From the NCBI RefSeq assembly GCF_014395975.1, contig NZ_CP060714.1, positions 1,240,001 through 1,304,000 of the forward strand: a DNA stretch of 64,000 nucleotides, given 5' to 3'. The notes beneath the pieces were generated by a model. The model saw only the letters and a program-made list of their open reading frames with translations. It was not told the origin of the DNA and made no database searches. The stretch is from Diaphorobacter ruginosibacter. GTDB lineage: Bacteria; Pseudomonadota; Gammaproteobacteria; Burkholderiales; Burkholderiaceae_C. The position numbers and the translations under genes are program-made. Each line of letters opens with the position of its first letter. The first letter of the stretch is position 1. Positions 16,201 to 24,476 of this stretch are shown piece by piece.

Positions 16201-17376
16201 ATGAGATTTTCCCGGGGGAAGGTCCTGGCGGCCTGTGTTTTGCTGCTCATCGGCACGGCAGCTGCAGCGCTCTGGTGGAACACGCGCGAACGCGTGGAAT
16301 ACACGACGCAGAAGGTCGAGCGCGGCCGTATTGAATCCACGGTGACGGCCATCGGCACCTTGCAGCCGCTGCGCTACGTGGATGTGGGCGCCCAGGTGTC
16401 GGGGCAGATCACCCGGCTGCTGGTGGCACCGGGCGCGGTGGTGAAAAAGGGCGACCTGCTGGTGGAGATCGATCCCAGCGTGCAGCGGGCGACGGTGGAT
16501 GCGGGGCGGGCGCAACTGGCCAATCTGCGCGCGCAGTGGGCCGAGCAGCAGGCTCAGCAGCGCCTGGCCACGCAGCAACTGGCACGCCAGCGGCAGATGG
16601 CGGCCGACGAGGCCACGCGGCTCGAGGACCTGCAGACGGCCGAAGCCAACCATGCACAGGCCAGCGCCCGCATCGACCAGATCCGTGCGCAGATCGACCA
16701 GACGCAGGCCACGCTCAAGGCCGATGAGGCGCGGCTCGGGTACACGCGCATCTATGCGCCGATGGCGGGGACCGTGGTGTCGGTGGATGCGCGCGAAGGC
16801 CAGACGCTGAACGCCACCTACCAGACACCGGACATGCTGCGCATTGCAGACCTGTCGGGAATGACCGTCTGGACCGAGGTGTCGGAGGCCGATGTGCGCC
16901 GCGTGCAGCCGGGCCTGCCTGTCTATTTCACGACGCTGGGCGGGGCCGAGGAGGGCGACAAGGCGCGCCGCTGGCATGGCTCTGTGCGACAGGTACTGCC
17001 TGCGCCGCAGGTGCCCAAGGCGCAGGCGGGTGGCGCGGCCAAGCCGGCGACGGCGACCAAGGCGGTCACCTATACGGCGCTGTTCGATGTGGACAACGCC
17101 GACGGTGAACTGATGCCGCAGATGACGGCGCAGGTGGTGTTCATCACCGCGCGGGCGGAGAACGCGCTGATCGCGCCGCTGTCCGCGTTGATGCTCCAGG
17201 CGGAGGCCGTCACGGCACGGGTGCTGGATGCCGCCGGACAGCCGCAGACGCGTACGCTGCGCCTGGGGGCGCGCAGCCGGCACCAGGCCGAGGTGCTGGA
17301 GGGGCTGGGCGAGGGCGACCGCCTGATCCTGTCGGAAACCAAGGCGGGCGGTGCACTGCGGTGGCTGCAATGGTGA
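16201..17376 (+). CDS. MacA-like periplasmic adaptor of tripartite exporter
   Basis: This 391-residue membrane-fusion protein has an N-terminal membrane anchor (VLAACVLLLIGTAAAALWW). A lipoyl/barrel-sandwich half follows (LRYVDVGAQVSGQITRLL then VVKKGDLLVEIDP), then a long helical hairpin (about residues 95-175) and beta-barrel and membrane-proximal domains. The hairpin would dock to the outer-membrane channel. MacA-type adaptors stimulate the MacB ATPase. The PvdR branch, for pyoverdine export, shares this architecture; placement next to a siderophore receptor favours it, though macrolide or heme-type export cannot be excluded. It overlaps macB by seven bases. Confidence 0.92.
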   Translation: MRFSRGKVLAACVLLLIGTAAAALWWNTRERVEYTTQKVERGRIESTVTAIGTLQPLRYVDVGAQVSGQITRLLVAPGAVVKKGDLLVEIDPSVQRATVDAGRAQLANLRAQWAEQQAQQRLATQQLARQRQMAADEATRLEDLQTAEANHAQASARIDQIRAQIDQTQATLKADEARLGYTRIYAPMAGTVVSVDAREGQTLNATYQTPDMLRIADLSGMTVWTEVSEADVRRVQPGLPVYFTTLGGAEEGDKARRWHGSVRQVLPAPQVPKAQAGGAAKPATATKAVTYTALFDVDNADGELMPQMTAQVVFITARAENALIAPLSALMLQAEAVTARVLDAAGQPQTRTLRLGARSRHQAEVLEGLGEGDRLILSETKAGGALRWLQW

Positions 17377-19415
17377 ATGCCGGTCCTCCGCTGATCGTTC
17401 TTGAGGGCATCCGGCGTCGCTATGGCGGCATGGGCGGGCAGCCCGAAGTGGAGGTGCTGCACGGCATCGATCTGACCATCCATGCGGGAGAGTTCGTTGC
17501 CATCGTCGGACAGTCGGGATCGGGCAAGTCCACGTTGATGCACCTGCTCGGATGCCTTGACCGGGCGAGCGCAGGCTCGTACCACTTTGCAGGGCACGAT
17601 GTAGCCGAACTCGATTCCGATGCGCTGGCCTGGCTGCGCCGCGAAGCATTCGGCTTTGTGTTCCAGGGCTATCACCTGATCGCCACCGAATCCGCGAGCG
17701 AGAACGTGCAGGTGCCGGCGCTGTATGCCGGATTGCCCGAGGCGCAGCGTGCGGAACGCGCTGCGGCCCTGCTGGCCCGGCTGGGCCTGGGCGACAAGCT
17801 CGATCTGCGGCCCAATCAGCTCTCCGGTGGCCAGCAGCAGCGCGTGTCGATCGCACGCGCCCTGATGAACGGCGGCCGCATCATCCTTGCCGACGAGCCG
17901 ACCGGAGCGCTCGACAGCCGCAGCGGCGAGCAGGTCATGGGCCTGCTGCGTGAGCTTGCCGATGCCGGCCACACCATCATCCTGATCACGCACGACCATC
18001 AGGTGGCGGCGCAGGCCAGGCGCGTGGTGGAAATCCGCGATGGCAGCATCCTTTCCGACAGCGCGGGCGCGGTTCCCATGGTCGCCGGGGACACAACGCC
18101 TGATGCAACCGGCGTAAACGGAGTGAACAGGGCGAACGGTGCAACAAACGGTGGAGGGACTGCGGGCGCACTGCCTTCCCTGCAGCTCGATCCTGTGCAG
18201 GCACGGCACGCCGCGGCCCGCACGCTGTGGAATGAACTGGGTGAGTCCGCCCGCACGGCATGGCGCGGCATGCGGCTCAACCGCGTGCGCACGGGGCTGA
18301 CCCTGCTGGGCATCGTGATCGGCGTGGTCTCGGTGATCGTGATGCTGGCCATTGGCGAAGGGGCGCGCCGCCAGGTGCTCGAGCGCATGGGCGCCATGGG
18401 TACGGCCATGCTCTACATGAGCAGCATGCCGCCGCAGACCGGCGGGCCCAATGGCGATCTGACCGAGGCCGACCTGCAGGCCGTGCGCGAGCTGCCCGAG
18501 ATGCGCTACGTGCTGCCGGTCATCGGCGATCCCACGACGGTGCGCCATGGGCGCGTGGACAAGCAGGTCTATGTATTCGCGTCGGGTGAGGAGATGCCTG
18601 CCGTGCACCACTGGTCGGTGGCGCAGGGGCGCTTCTATACCGAGGCCGAAGACCGTGCGCTCGCGCCGCTCGTCGTGCTGGGGCACAAGGCCAGCCGGCA
18701 TTTCTTTCCGGACGTGCCGAGCCCGCTCGGCAGGCAGTTGCTCATCGGCGCCTCGCCCTTCGAGGTGATCGGCGTAATGGCCGAACGCGGTGCGGACTCG
18801 GGCGTGCAGGACTACGACGACATGGTGTTCATTCCCTACCGCGCGGGCCGCGCGCGGGTCTACCAGGCGCAGACGCAGCCCGACTACGTGGTGATGCAGG
18901 CGGTGTCGGCAGACAAGGTGTACGAGGCCGAGGCCGCCATCCGCAAGCTGCTCGTCGCACGCCATGGCCGCGAGGACTTCGGCATCGGCAACGCGGCGGC
19001 GCGCATCCAGGCCGAGATGCAGACCCGGCGCAGCATGAGCGTGATGCTGGGGCTGATTGCCGCCGTCTCGCTCGTGGTGGGCGGTATCGGCGTGATGAAC
19101 GTGATGCTGATGACGGTGAAGGAGCGCACGCGCGAGATCGGCATCCGCGTGGCGACCGGTGCGCGCCAGCGCGACATCCTGCGGCAGTTCATGACCGAGG
19201 CGGTCATGGTCACCCTGGTGGGCGGCGCTGCGGGAGTGGCCTGCGGCCTGCTCGTGGGGGCCGTGCTGATTCTTGCCGGCGTACCGGTGGTGTTTTCCAT
19301 ATCGGCGATGCTGGGAGCCTTTGCCTGCGCCGTCGCGACGGGCCTGGTGTTCGGCTACATGCCTGCACGCACGGCCGCAAGGCTCGACCCGGTGGTCGCA
19401 TTGACGGGGGAGTAG
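17370..19415 (+). CDS. MacB-like ABC exporter, fused ATPase and permease
   Basis: This 681-residue protein carries an N-terminal ATPase with Walker A GQSGSGKST, signature LSGGQQQRVSIARAL and Walker B IILADEPTGALD. A Gly/Asn-rich linker follows at about residues 230-275. The permease begins with the helix TGLTLLGIVIGVVSVIVMLA, then a large periplasmic domain, and ends with the FtsX core (RTREIGIRVATGARQRDIL and three helices). It would work with the adjacent adaptor and channel to expel a periplasmic substrate. The start is ATG 17370, overlapping the macA-like stop; GTG 17361 is in frame but less likely. By context the substrate is probably a siderophore. Confidence 0.93.
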   Translation: MVNAGPPLIVLEGIRRRYGGMGGQPEVEVLHGIDLTIHAGEFVAIVGQSGSGKSTLMHLLGCLDRASAGSYHFAGHDVAELDSDALAWLRREAFGFVFQGYHLIATESASENVQVPALYAGLPEAQRAERAAALLARLGLGDKLDLRPNQLSGGQQQRVSIARALMNGGRIILADEPTGALDSRSGEQVMGLLRELADAGHTIILITHDHQVAAQARRVVEIRDGSILSDSAGAVPMVAGDTTPDATGVNGVNRANGATNGGGTAGALPSLQLDPVQARHAAARTLWNELGESARTAWRGMRLNRVRTGLTLLGIVIGVVSVIVMLAIGEGARRQVLERMGAMGTAMLYMSSMPPQTGGPNGDLTEADLQAVRELPEMRYVLPVIGDPTTVRHGRVDKQVYVFASGEEMPAVHHWSVAQGRFYTEAEDRALAPLVVLGHKASRHFFPDVPSPLGRQLLIGASPFEVIGVMAERGADSGVQDYDDMVFIPYRAGRARVYQAQTQPDYVVMQAVSADKVYEAEAAIRKLLVARHGREDFGIGNAAARIQAEMQTRRSMSVMLGLIAAVSLVVGGIGVMNVMLMTVKERTREIGIRVATGARQRDILRQFMTEAVMVTLVGGAAGVACGLLVGAVLILAGVPVVFSISAMLGAFACAVATGLVFGYMPARTAARLDPVVALTGE

Positions 19416-19417
19416 GC

Positions 19418-20854
19418 ATGCGGCAACGACGACGGACAACGAATGCACAGGCCCGCGCAGCCATGCTGGCGTGCGTGGTGTGGCTGACCGGATGTGCCTC
19501 GGTCGGCGGGCCATCGGTGGGCACGCCGCCTGCGCTTCCCCCGCAATGGACGGGCGAGGCCGAGGGCCGTTCGCAGGTGAGCGTGGCTGTGGGCGTCGAG
19601 GCGGGCGTGGCAGACGATTGGTGGAGGGCCTTCGGCAGTGTCGAGCTGGATGCGCTGGTGGCGCGCGCGGCCGCGGAGAACCAGGATGTGGCCGCGGCCA
19701 CTGCGCGCGTGAGGCAGGCCGATGCGCTTGCGCGGCAGGCCGGGGCGGCGTTGCTTCCTGCACTGAACGCATCGCTCTCCGCGAACCGTGAGGCGCGCCT
19801 GGGCGGCAGTGCGCAGGCGTCCGGCAACCAGTGGGGCGCAGGCCTGGCGGCAAGCTACGAGATCGACTTCTGGGGGCGCCATGGTGCCGGGGCCAGGGCG
19901 GCCGAGGCACAGCGACAGGCCAGCCTGTTCGACAGGGATACGCTGACGCTGAGCGTCAGTGCGGGCGTGGCCGACATGTGGCTGCGGTGGCATGCACTGC
20001 ACGAGAGGCAACGCATCGCGCACGACAGCCTTGCGAACTCCGAGCGCCTTCTGCGCTGGCTCGAGGCGCGGGCGCGGGCCGGATCGGCCTCTGCGCTCGA
20101 GCTTGCGCAGCAGCGCGGCCTGGTGGCGCAGCGTCGGCGCGACATTGCGAGTTTGGCGCAGGAGATGGCAGCGGCCCACGGCGCCCTGTCGCTCCTGCTG
20201 GGCGAGCCCATCGACGCGAGGCGCCTTGCTTCCGGCGATGGGAACGTCTGGAACGCCCTGGCCGAGCCCTCCATCGGTGCGGGTCTGCCATCGCAACTGC
20301 TCGTGCGACGTCCCGACATTGCTCGCGCGGAGGCCCGGCTGGCCGCGGCCGACGCCAACGTCGAGGCGGCGCGCGCCGCGATGCTGCCGTCGTTCACGCT
20401 GCGCGCCGGCGTTGCCACGGGCGGCAGCCGCCCGGGCGCCCTGTTCGACAACCCGCTCTACACACTGGCAGCCGGGCTTGCAGCCCCGATCTTCGATGCG
20501 GGCCGCCTGCGGGCCGGGGCCGACCTGGCGCAGGCGCAGCGCGACGAACTGCTTGCCGACTACCACCGCAGCATCGTCGCGGCATGGACGGATGCGGATG
20601 TTGCTCTGCAGTCCGTGGCGTACCTGCAGGAGCAAAGCCTGGCGCATGCGCAGGTGCTGGCGGAAGCCGAACGCGCTCTGGCATGGGCGGAGCGCCGGTA
20701 TGCCGCCGGAGCCGAAACGCTGCTCCTGCTGCTGGACGCGCAGCGCACGCTCCATGCCGCGCAGGATGGGGCGGTGCAGCTCAAGCAGGCCCGCCTGCAG
20801 GCGCGGGTTGCGGTCTACAAGGCCCTTGGCGGAGGGTGGACCGCGCCGCGATGA
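19418..20854 (+). CDS. Outer-membrane efflux factor, NodT family lipoprotein
   Basis: This 478-residue TolC-like channel protein has a lipoprotein signal (lipobox LTGC, cysteine near residue 26). Two outer-membrane efflux repeats follow; the second begins at about residue 285 (LLVRRPDIARAEARLAAADA). It also shows the NodT-type SYEIDFWGRHGAG segment. It lies three bases after the MacB-like gene, completing a tripartite pump comparable with OpmQ of the PvdRT-OpmQ system. No terminator is evident before coaBC, 30 bases downstream, though that gene is a housekeeping gene with its own likely promoter. Confidence 0.93.
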   Translation: MRQRRRTTNAQARAAMLACVVWLTGCASVGGPSVGTPPALPPQWTGEAEGRSQVSVAVGVEAGVADDWWRAFGSVELDALVARAAAENQDVAAATARVRQADALARQAGAALLPALNASLSANREARLGGSAQASGNQWGAGLAASYEIDFWGRHGAGARAAEAQRQASLFDRDTLTLSVSAGVADMWLRWHALHERQRIAHDSLANSERLLRWLEARARAGSASALELAQQRGLVAQRRRDIASLAQEMAAAHGALSLLLGEPIDARRLASGDGNVWNALAEPSIGAGLPSQLLVRRPDIARAEARLAAADANVEAARAAMLPSFTLRAGVATGGSRPGALFDNPLYTLAAGLAAPIFDAGRLRAGADLAQAQRDELLADYHRSIVAAWTDADVALQSVAYLQEQSLAHAQVLAEAERALAWAERRYAAGAETLLLLLDAQRTLHAAQDGAVQLKQARLQARVAVYKALGGGWTAPR

Positions 20855-20884
20855 GGCCGTTCGTAGTCTGCTAAATTCTCCGGC

Positions 20885-22105
20885 ATGACACAGCTTGCTG
20901 GAAAACACATAGTTCTCGGCCTGAGTGGCGGCGTGGCCTGCTACAAGTCGGCCGAATTGTGCCGACTGTTGATCAAGGCCGGCGCCACGGTCCAGGTCGT
21001 GATGACGGAGGACGCCGCCCAGTTCATCACGCCGGTCACCATGCAGGCGCTGAGCGGCCGGCCCGTGCATTCCTCGCAGTGGGATGCGCGTGAGCCCAAC
21101 AACATGCCGCACATCAACCTGAGCCGCGAGGCCGACGCGATCCTGATCGCGCCGTGCAGCGCCAATTTCATCGCCCGGCTGGCGCAGGGGCGCTCGGACG
21201 AACTGCTGAGCCTGCTGTGCCTGGCACGGCCGATCGAGCGGGTGCCGCTGCTGCTGGCACCGGCAATGAACCGCGAGATGTGGCTGCACCCCGCCACCCA
21301 GCGCAACATGGCGCAGGTCGCAAGCGACGGCGCGCTGATACTGGGCGTGGGCAATGGCCCGCAAGCCTGTGGTGAAACCGGCGATGGCCGCATGCTCGAG
21401 CCTGAGCAGATCGTGGAAGACCTGGCGGCGCAGCTTTCCCCCAAGAAACTGGTCGGTCACCATGTTCTGGTGACGGCGGGGCCCACCTTCGAGGCGATCG
21501 ATCCCGTGCGCGGCATCACCAACCTCTCCAGCGGCAAGATGGGCTTTGCGATTGCGCGCGCCGCGCGTGACGCGGGCGCGCGCGTCACGCTGATTGCCGG
21601 CCCGGTGCATCTGCAGACGCCGCGCGGCGTGCAGCGCGTGGATGTGCAATCGGCGCAGCAGATGTTCGATGTGGCCACGGCGCTGGTCACCGAGGCATCG
21701 ATCTTCATCGCGACGGCCGCGGTGGCGGATTGGCGACCGGCGCAGGCCAGCGAGCAGAAGATCAAGAAAGATGGCTCGGGAGAGGTGCCCGCGCTCACCT
21801 TTGTCGAGAATCCGGACATCCTGGCCAGCATTGCGCACTCCCGGGCCGCCGAGTCGGGGGCGCTGTTCTGCGTCGGCTTCGCGGCCGAAAGCGAGAACCT
21901 GTTGGCCCATGCCAGTGCCAAGCGCAAGAGAAAGGGCGTGCCGCTCCTGGTCGGCAATATCGGCCCGGCCACCTTCGGACAGGACGACAACGCGCTGGTG
22001 CTGATCGACGCGGAAGGACATCGCGAGATGGCCCGTGCGTCCAAACAGGTGCTGGCGGATGAGCTGATCGCCGACATCGCACGGCGCGTGCCCGTCAAGG
22101 GCTGA
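20885..22105 (+). CDS. coaBC: Bifunctional phosphopantothenoylcysteine decarboxylase/synthase
   Basis: CoaBC adds cysteine to phosphopantothenate and then decarboxylates the product, two steps of coenzyme A synthesis. The N-terminal flavoprotein half has GGVACYKSAELCRLL, the catalytic His in NNMPHINLSREAD, PAMNREMW, and the active Cys in GNGPQACGETGDGRM. The C-terminal synthase half begins at HHVLVTAGPTFEAIDP and contains NLSSGKMGFAIA. At 406 residues it is normal length. It may be translated with the downstream genes through dut, a frequent neighbour of coaBC. Confidence 0.97.
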   Translation: MTQLAGKHIVLGLSGGVACYKSAELCRLLIKAGATVQVVMTEDAAQFITPVTMQALSGRPVHSSQWDAREPNNMPHINLSREADAILIAPCSANFIARLAQGRSDELLSLLCLARPIERVPLLLAPAMNREMWLHPATQRNMAQVASDGALILGVGNGPQACGETGDGRMLEPEQIVEDLAAQLSPKKLVGHHVLVTAGPTFEAIDPVRGITNLSSGKMGFAIARAARDAGARVTLIAGPVHLQTPRGVQRVDVQSAQQMFDVATALVTEASIFIATAAVADWRPAQASEQKIKKDGSGEVPALTFVENPDILASIAHSRAAESGALFCVGFAAESENLLAHASAKRKRKGVPLLVGNIGPATFGQDDNALVLIDAEGHREMARASKQVLADELIADIARRVPVKG

Positions 22106-22164
22106 GCGGGCTCGCACGCACGGCCCGCCACTCGCTGTCCACCACGCACCACGGGAGTTCCACC

Positions 22165-22671
22165 ATGCGCGAAATCTTTGGAAACGCTCCGGCCCATCCC
22201 GCTGATACGCCCCCGGACGGTGACTTCGCACGCTATGTGGAGGCCTTGGTGGAGCGGCAGGCAAGGGCCCTTGCGGGCGGTCAGCAGATCGCGCAGGTGT
22301 CGCAACAGCTGCAGATGCCTCAACAGCCGGGAAGGCCGGTGCAATCCGCGCAGGGAAGGGCATTGCCGCTGCCCGCGAAGGAGAGCAAGGGAGTGAAGGC
22401 GGCAAAAGAGGCGGCCCAGGGGGCGGTGCTGCCGTCGTGGCACGATACCCGGCAGGCGACCAAGACCGCCGAGAGGTGGGACGTGCCTCCGCTGCCCGGG
22501 GCCGGGCCGACGTTGACGCGGCTGCTGATCTCCATTGCCGTGGCAGCGGCGATAGGGTTGTTTTCTGTGCTGAATATCCGATGGGGCCCTGCGCTCGCTA
22601 CACTCCTCCTCCTTTTTGCTGCGGCCCAAGGCATACGCAGGATTCTTGGCGGACTCAAGGGCCGGAAGTAG
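22165..22671 (+). CDS. Unknown membrane protein between coaBC and dut
   Basis: I do not recognise a family for this 168-residue protein. The N-terminal two thirds are hydrophilic and rich in Gln, Pro and Ala. The C-terminal third has two hydrophobic helices (about residues 114-134 and 138-158; LLISIAVAAAIGLFSVLNI and ATLLLLFAAAQGIRRIL), followed by a basic tail. It sits on the same strand 59 bases after coaBC and 35 bases before dut, so it is likely co-transcribed. A GGGAG ribosome binding site is present upstream of the ATG at 22165. Confidence 0.7.
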   Translation: MREIFGNAPAHPADTPPDGDFARYVEALVERQARALAGGQQIAQVSQQLQMPQQPGRPVQSAQGRALPLPAKESKGVKAAKEAAQGAVLPSWHDTRQATKTAERWDVPPLPGAGPTLTRLLISIAVAAAIGLFSVLNIRWGPALATLLLLFAAAQGIRRILGGLKGRK

Positions 22672-22706
22672 CGCCCTCCCGTCCGTCACAACGAAAGTAG
22701 TCTCAA

Positions 22707-23156
22707 GTGAAGATTGATGTGAAAGTTCTCGATCCGCGCATGGCGGATCAATTGCCCGCCTACGCAACGCCCGGCAGCGCCGGCCTTGACCTGCGGGCCT
22801 GCCTCGATGCTCCGCTCACGCTGGCGCCCAATGCGTGGCAGCTGGTGCCCACCGGCATCGCGATCCACCTGCGTGATCCAGGTTATGCCGCACTGATCCT
22901 GCCGCGCTCGGGCCTGGGCCACAAGCACGGCATCGTGCTGGGCAACCTGGTGGGCCTGATCGACAGCGACTACCAGGGCCAGCTCATGGTGAGCGCCTGG
23001 AACCGCAGCGATGTGGCCTTCACATTGCAGCCAATGGAGCGCCTGGCGCAGCTCGTCATCGTGCCTGTGATGCAGGCGCAGTTCAATGTGGTGGCCGAGT
23101 TCGACACTGCGAGCGAGCGCGGCGAGGGCGGGTACGGATCCACCGGGAAACACTGA
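22707..23156 (+). CDS. dut: Deoxyuridine 5'-triphosphate nucleotidohydrolase
   Basis: Dut hydrolyses dUTP to dUMP, keeping uracil out of DNA and feeding dTMP synthesis. The 149-residue trimeric-type enzyme shows all five motifs: AGLDLRA, PRSGLGHKHGI, GLIDSDYQG with the catalytic Asp, ERLAQLVI, and the glycine-rich tail GEGGYGSTGKH. The start codon is GTG at 22707 (VKIDVKVLD). Its place after coaBC is conserved in many proteobacteria. Confidence 0.97.
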   Translation: MKIDVKVLDPRMADQLPAYATPGSAGLDLRACLDAPLTLAPNAWQLVPTGIAIHLRDPGYAALILPRSGLGHKHGIVLGNLVGLIDSDYQGQLMVSAWNRSDVAFTLQPMERLAQLVIVPVMQAQFNVVAEFDTASERGEGGYGSTGKH

Positions 23157-23316
23157 GGTCGTCTGCGGCCGTGCACGAGGTCGCGATGTTGGCGAGGCTG
23201 TGTATCGGGACGGTAAAGCCGGTTCAGGACTACACAAGGGTGTTTGGAGAGGCCGCAGCATGTTGTACAAGGCACCCGCATGGTGCGGGCCACGGTACAT
23301 GAAAAGGAACGATGAA

Positions 23317-23832
23317 ATGCGTGCACCTCGACGAATCGCCTCCATCTCAGGCGCGCTGGCGCTGGCAGGGCTGCTCAGCGCCTGCGCCTACCAGGATCCC
23401 TATGGCGGGGGATATCCTCCACCTCCGCCGCAGCCCACCGCCGGCTACGGTGGCGGATATCAGCAACCCGACCAGAACGTGGCCGAATATGGCGTCCTGA
23501 GGAACATCGAGGCCCAGCCTCGTACCTATCAGCGGGGCTCCACGTCCGGCGTGGGGGCCGTTCTCGGCGCCGTGGTCGGTGGTGTGCTGGGCAATCAGAT
23601 TGGTGGCGGGCTGGGACGCGCCGCAGCCACTGCGGCTGGCGCCGTGGGTGGCGCCTACGCAGGCAATGCACTGGAAGGGCGCACGGCCCCGAGTGGCGAG
23701 GTGGGCGGTCTCTACCGCCTGATCATCCAGCTCGACCGCGGCGGCGAACGTATCTATGACGTGCCGGATCCCGGCGATCTGCGCCCCGGCGATCGCGTGC
23801 GCATGGTCAACGGGCAGATCTCGCGCTATTGA
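23317..23832 (+). CDS. Glycine-zipper 2TM-type outer-membrane lipoprotein
   Basis: This roughly 171-residue envelope lipoprotein resembles the SlyB/Pcp group. It has a signal peptide with lipobox LLSAC (cysteine near residue 22), then a Gly/Pro/Tyr-rich stretch. A glycine-zipper hairpin follows (AVVGGVLGNQIGGGLGR, about residues 88-120) and a C-terminal beta-rich domain ends RVRMVNGQISRY. Such proteins bind or stabilise the outer membrane; the exact role is unknown. The start is ATG 23317 with AAAAGGAA seven bases upstream; ATG 23299 is in frame but lacks a site. It is convergent with the SlyD-like gene. Confidence 0.88.
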   Translation: MRAPRRIASISGALALAGLLSACAYQDPYGGGYPPPPPQPTAGYGGGYQQPDQNVAEYGVLRNIEAQPRTYQRGSTSGVGAVLGAVVGGVLGNQIGGGLGRAAATAAGAVGGAYAGNALEGRTAPSGEVGGLYRLIIQLDRGGERIYDVPDPGDLRPGDRVRMVNGQISRY

Positions 23833-23898
23833 GGATGAGGTCCATGGCGAGGCGCACAGCGCAATGATGCACTGCCCGTGCGCCCCTGCCGGTCTTGG

Positions 23899-24423
23899 CT
23901 AGTGAACCGTGTCGCTGCCGGGTGCCATGGGCTGGATGCGGAAGAAGCCGGTGCCCGCAGAGCCCCGGCCGACCTCGTCCTCGGTGGCTTCGCGGATGGC
24001 GTGGATCTTCAGCTTGATGCGCAGCGCAATGCCGGCGAGCGGATGATTGCCGTCCAGCACCACATGCTCCGGATAGATCTGCGCCACTGTGTACAGCGCA
24101 TCCTTGGGCATGCCGGGCGAAAGACCTTCGGGAAGGGCAGTGCCGTCGAAGGTCATTCCCTCTTCGATGTCGGGCGGAAACTTGTCCCTGGGTTCCAGAA
24201 AGATCAAGTTTTCCTGATATTCACCGAAGGCTTCTTCGGGTTCGAGGTGTAATTGCAGCTCATCGCCGACTTTGTGACCCTGCAGGGCTTCATCGATACG
24301 GGTGAGCAGATCGTCTCCACCGACGAGAAATTCGACCGGTTCGTCGAGAACGTCCAGCTCATCGCCCAGCGTATCCTTGAGCTCCCAGGTCAGTGCGACA
24401 ACACATTGTTGAGTGATTTCCAT
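23899..24423 (-). CDS. SlyD-like FKBP peptidyl-prolyl isomerase
   Basis: This 174-residue protein belongs to the SlyD branch of FKBP-type isomerases, which catalyse proline cis-trans isomerisation and act as chaperones. Seen are the N-terminal FKBP strands (CVVALTWELKDTLG), EFLVGGDDLLTRIDEAL and LHLEPEEAFGEY. An inserted flap domain follows (about residues 75-130), then the conserved LDGNHPLAGIALRIKLKI. The His-rich nickel-binding tail of E. coli SlyD is missing; the C-terminus is FFRIQPMAPGSDTVH, so a nickel-delivery role is unlikely. The ATG is at 24423. Confidence 0.92.
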   Translation of the reverse strand: MEITQQCVVALTWELKDTLGDELDVLDEPVEFLVGGDDLLTRIDEALQGHKVGDELQLHLEPEEAFGEYQENLIFLEPRDKFPPDIEEGMTFDGTALPEGLSPGMPKDALYTVAQIYPEHVVLDGNHPLAGIALRIKLKIHAIREATEDEVGRGSAGTGFFRIQPMAPGSDTVH

Positions 24424-24476
24424 AGGAGAATTGTCGCAGTTCGTTCGACGGCCGCCAACGCGGCCTTTTTCACGCC

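Noticed and set aside
17070..19910. 946-residue minus-strand open frame
   Set aside because: It lies opposite the MacB-like gene, which has complete ABC and FtsX motifs; the opposite frame has none.
19355..22405. 1016-residue minus-strand open frame
   Set aside because: It runs antisense across the outer-membrane factor and coaBC genes; no protein-like features.
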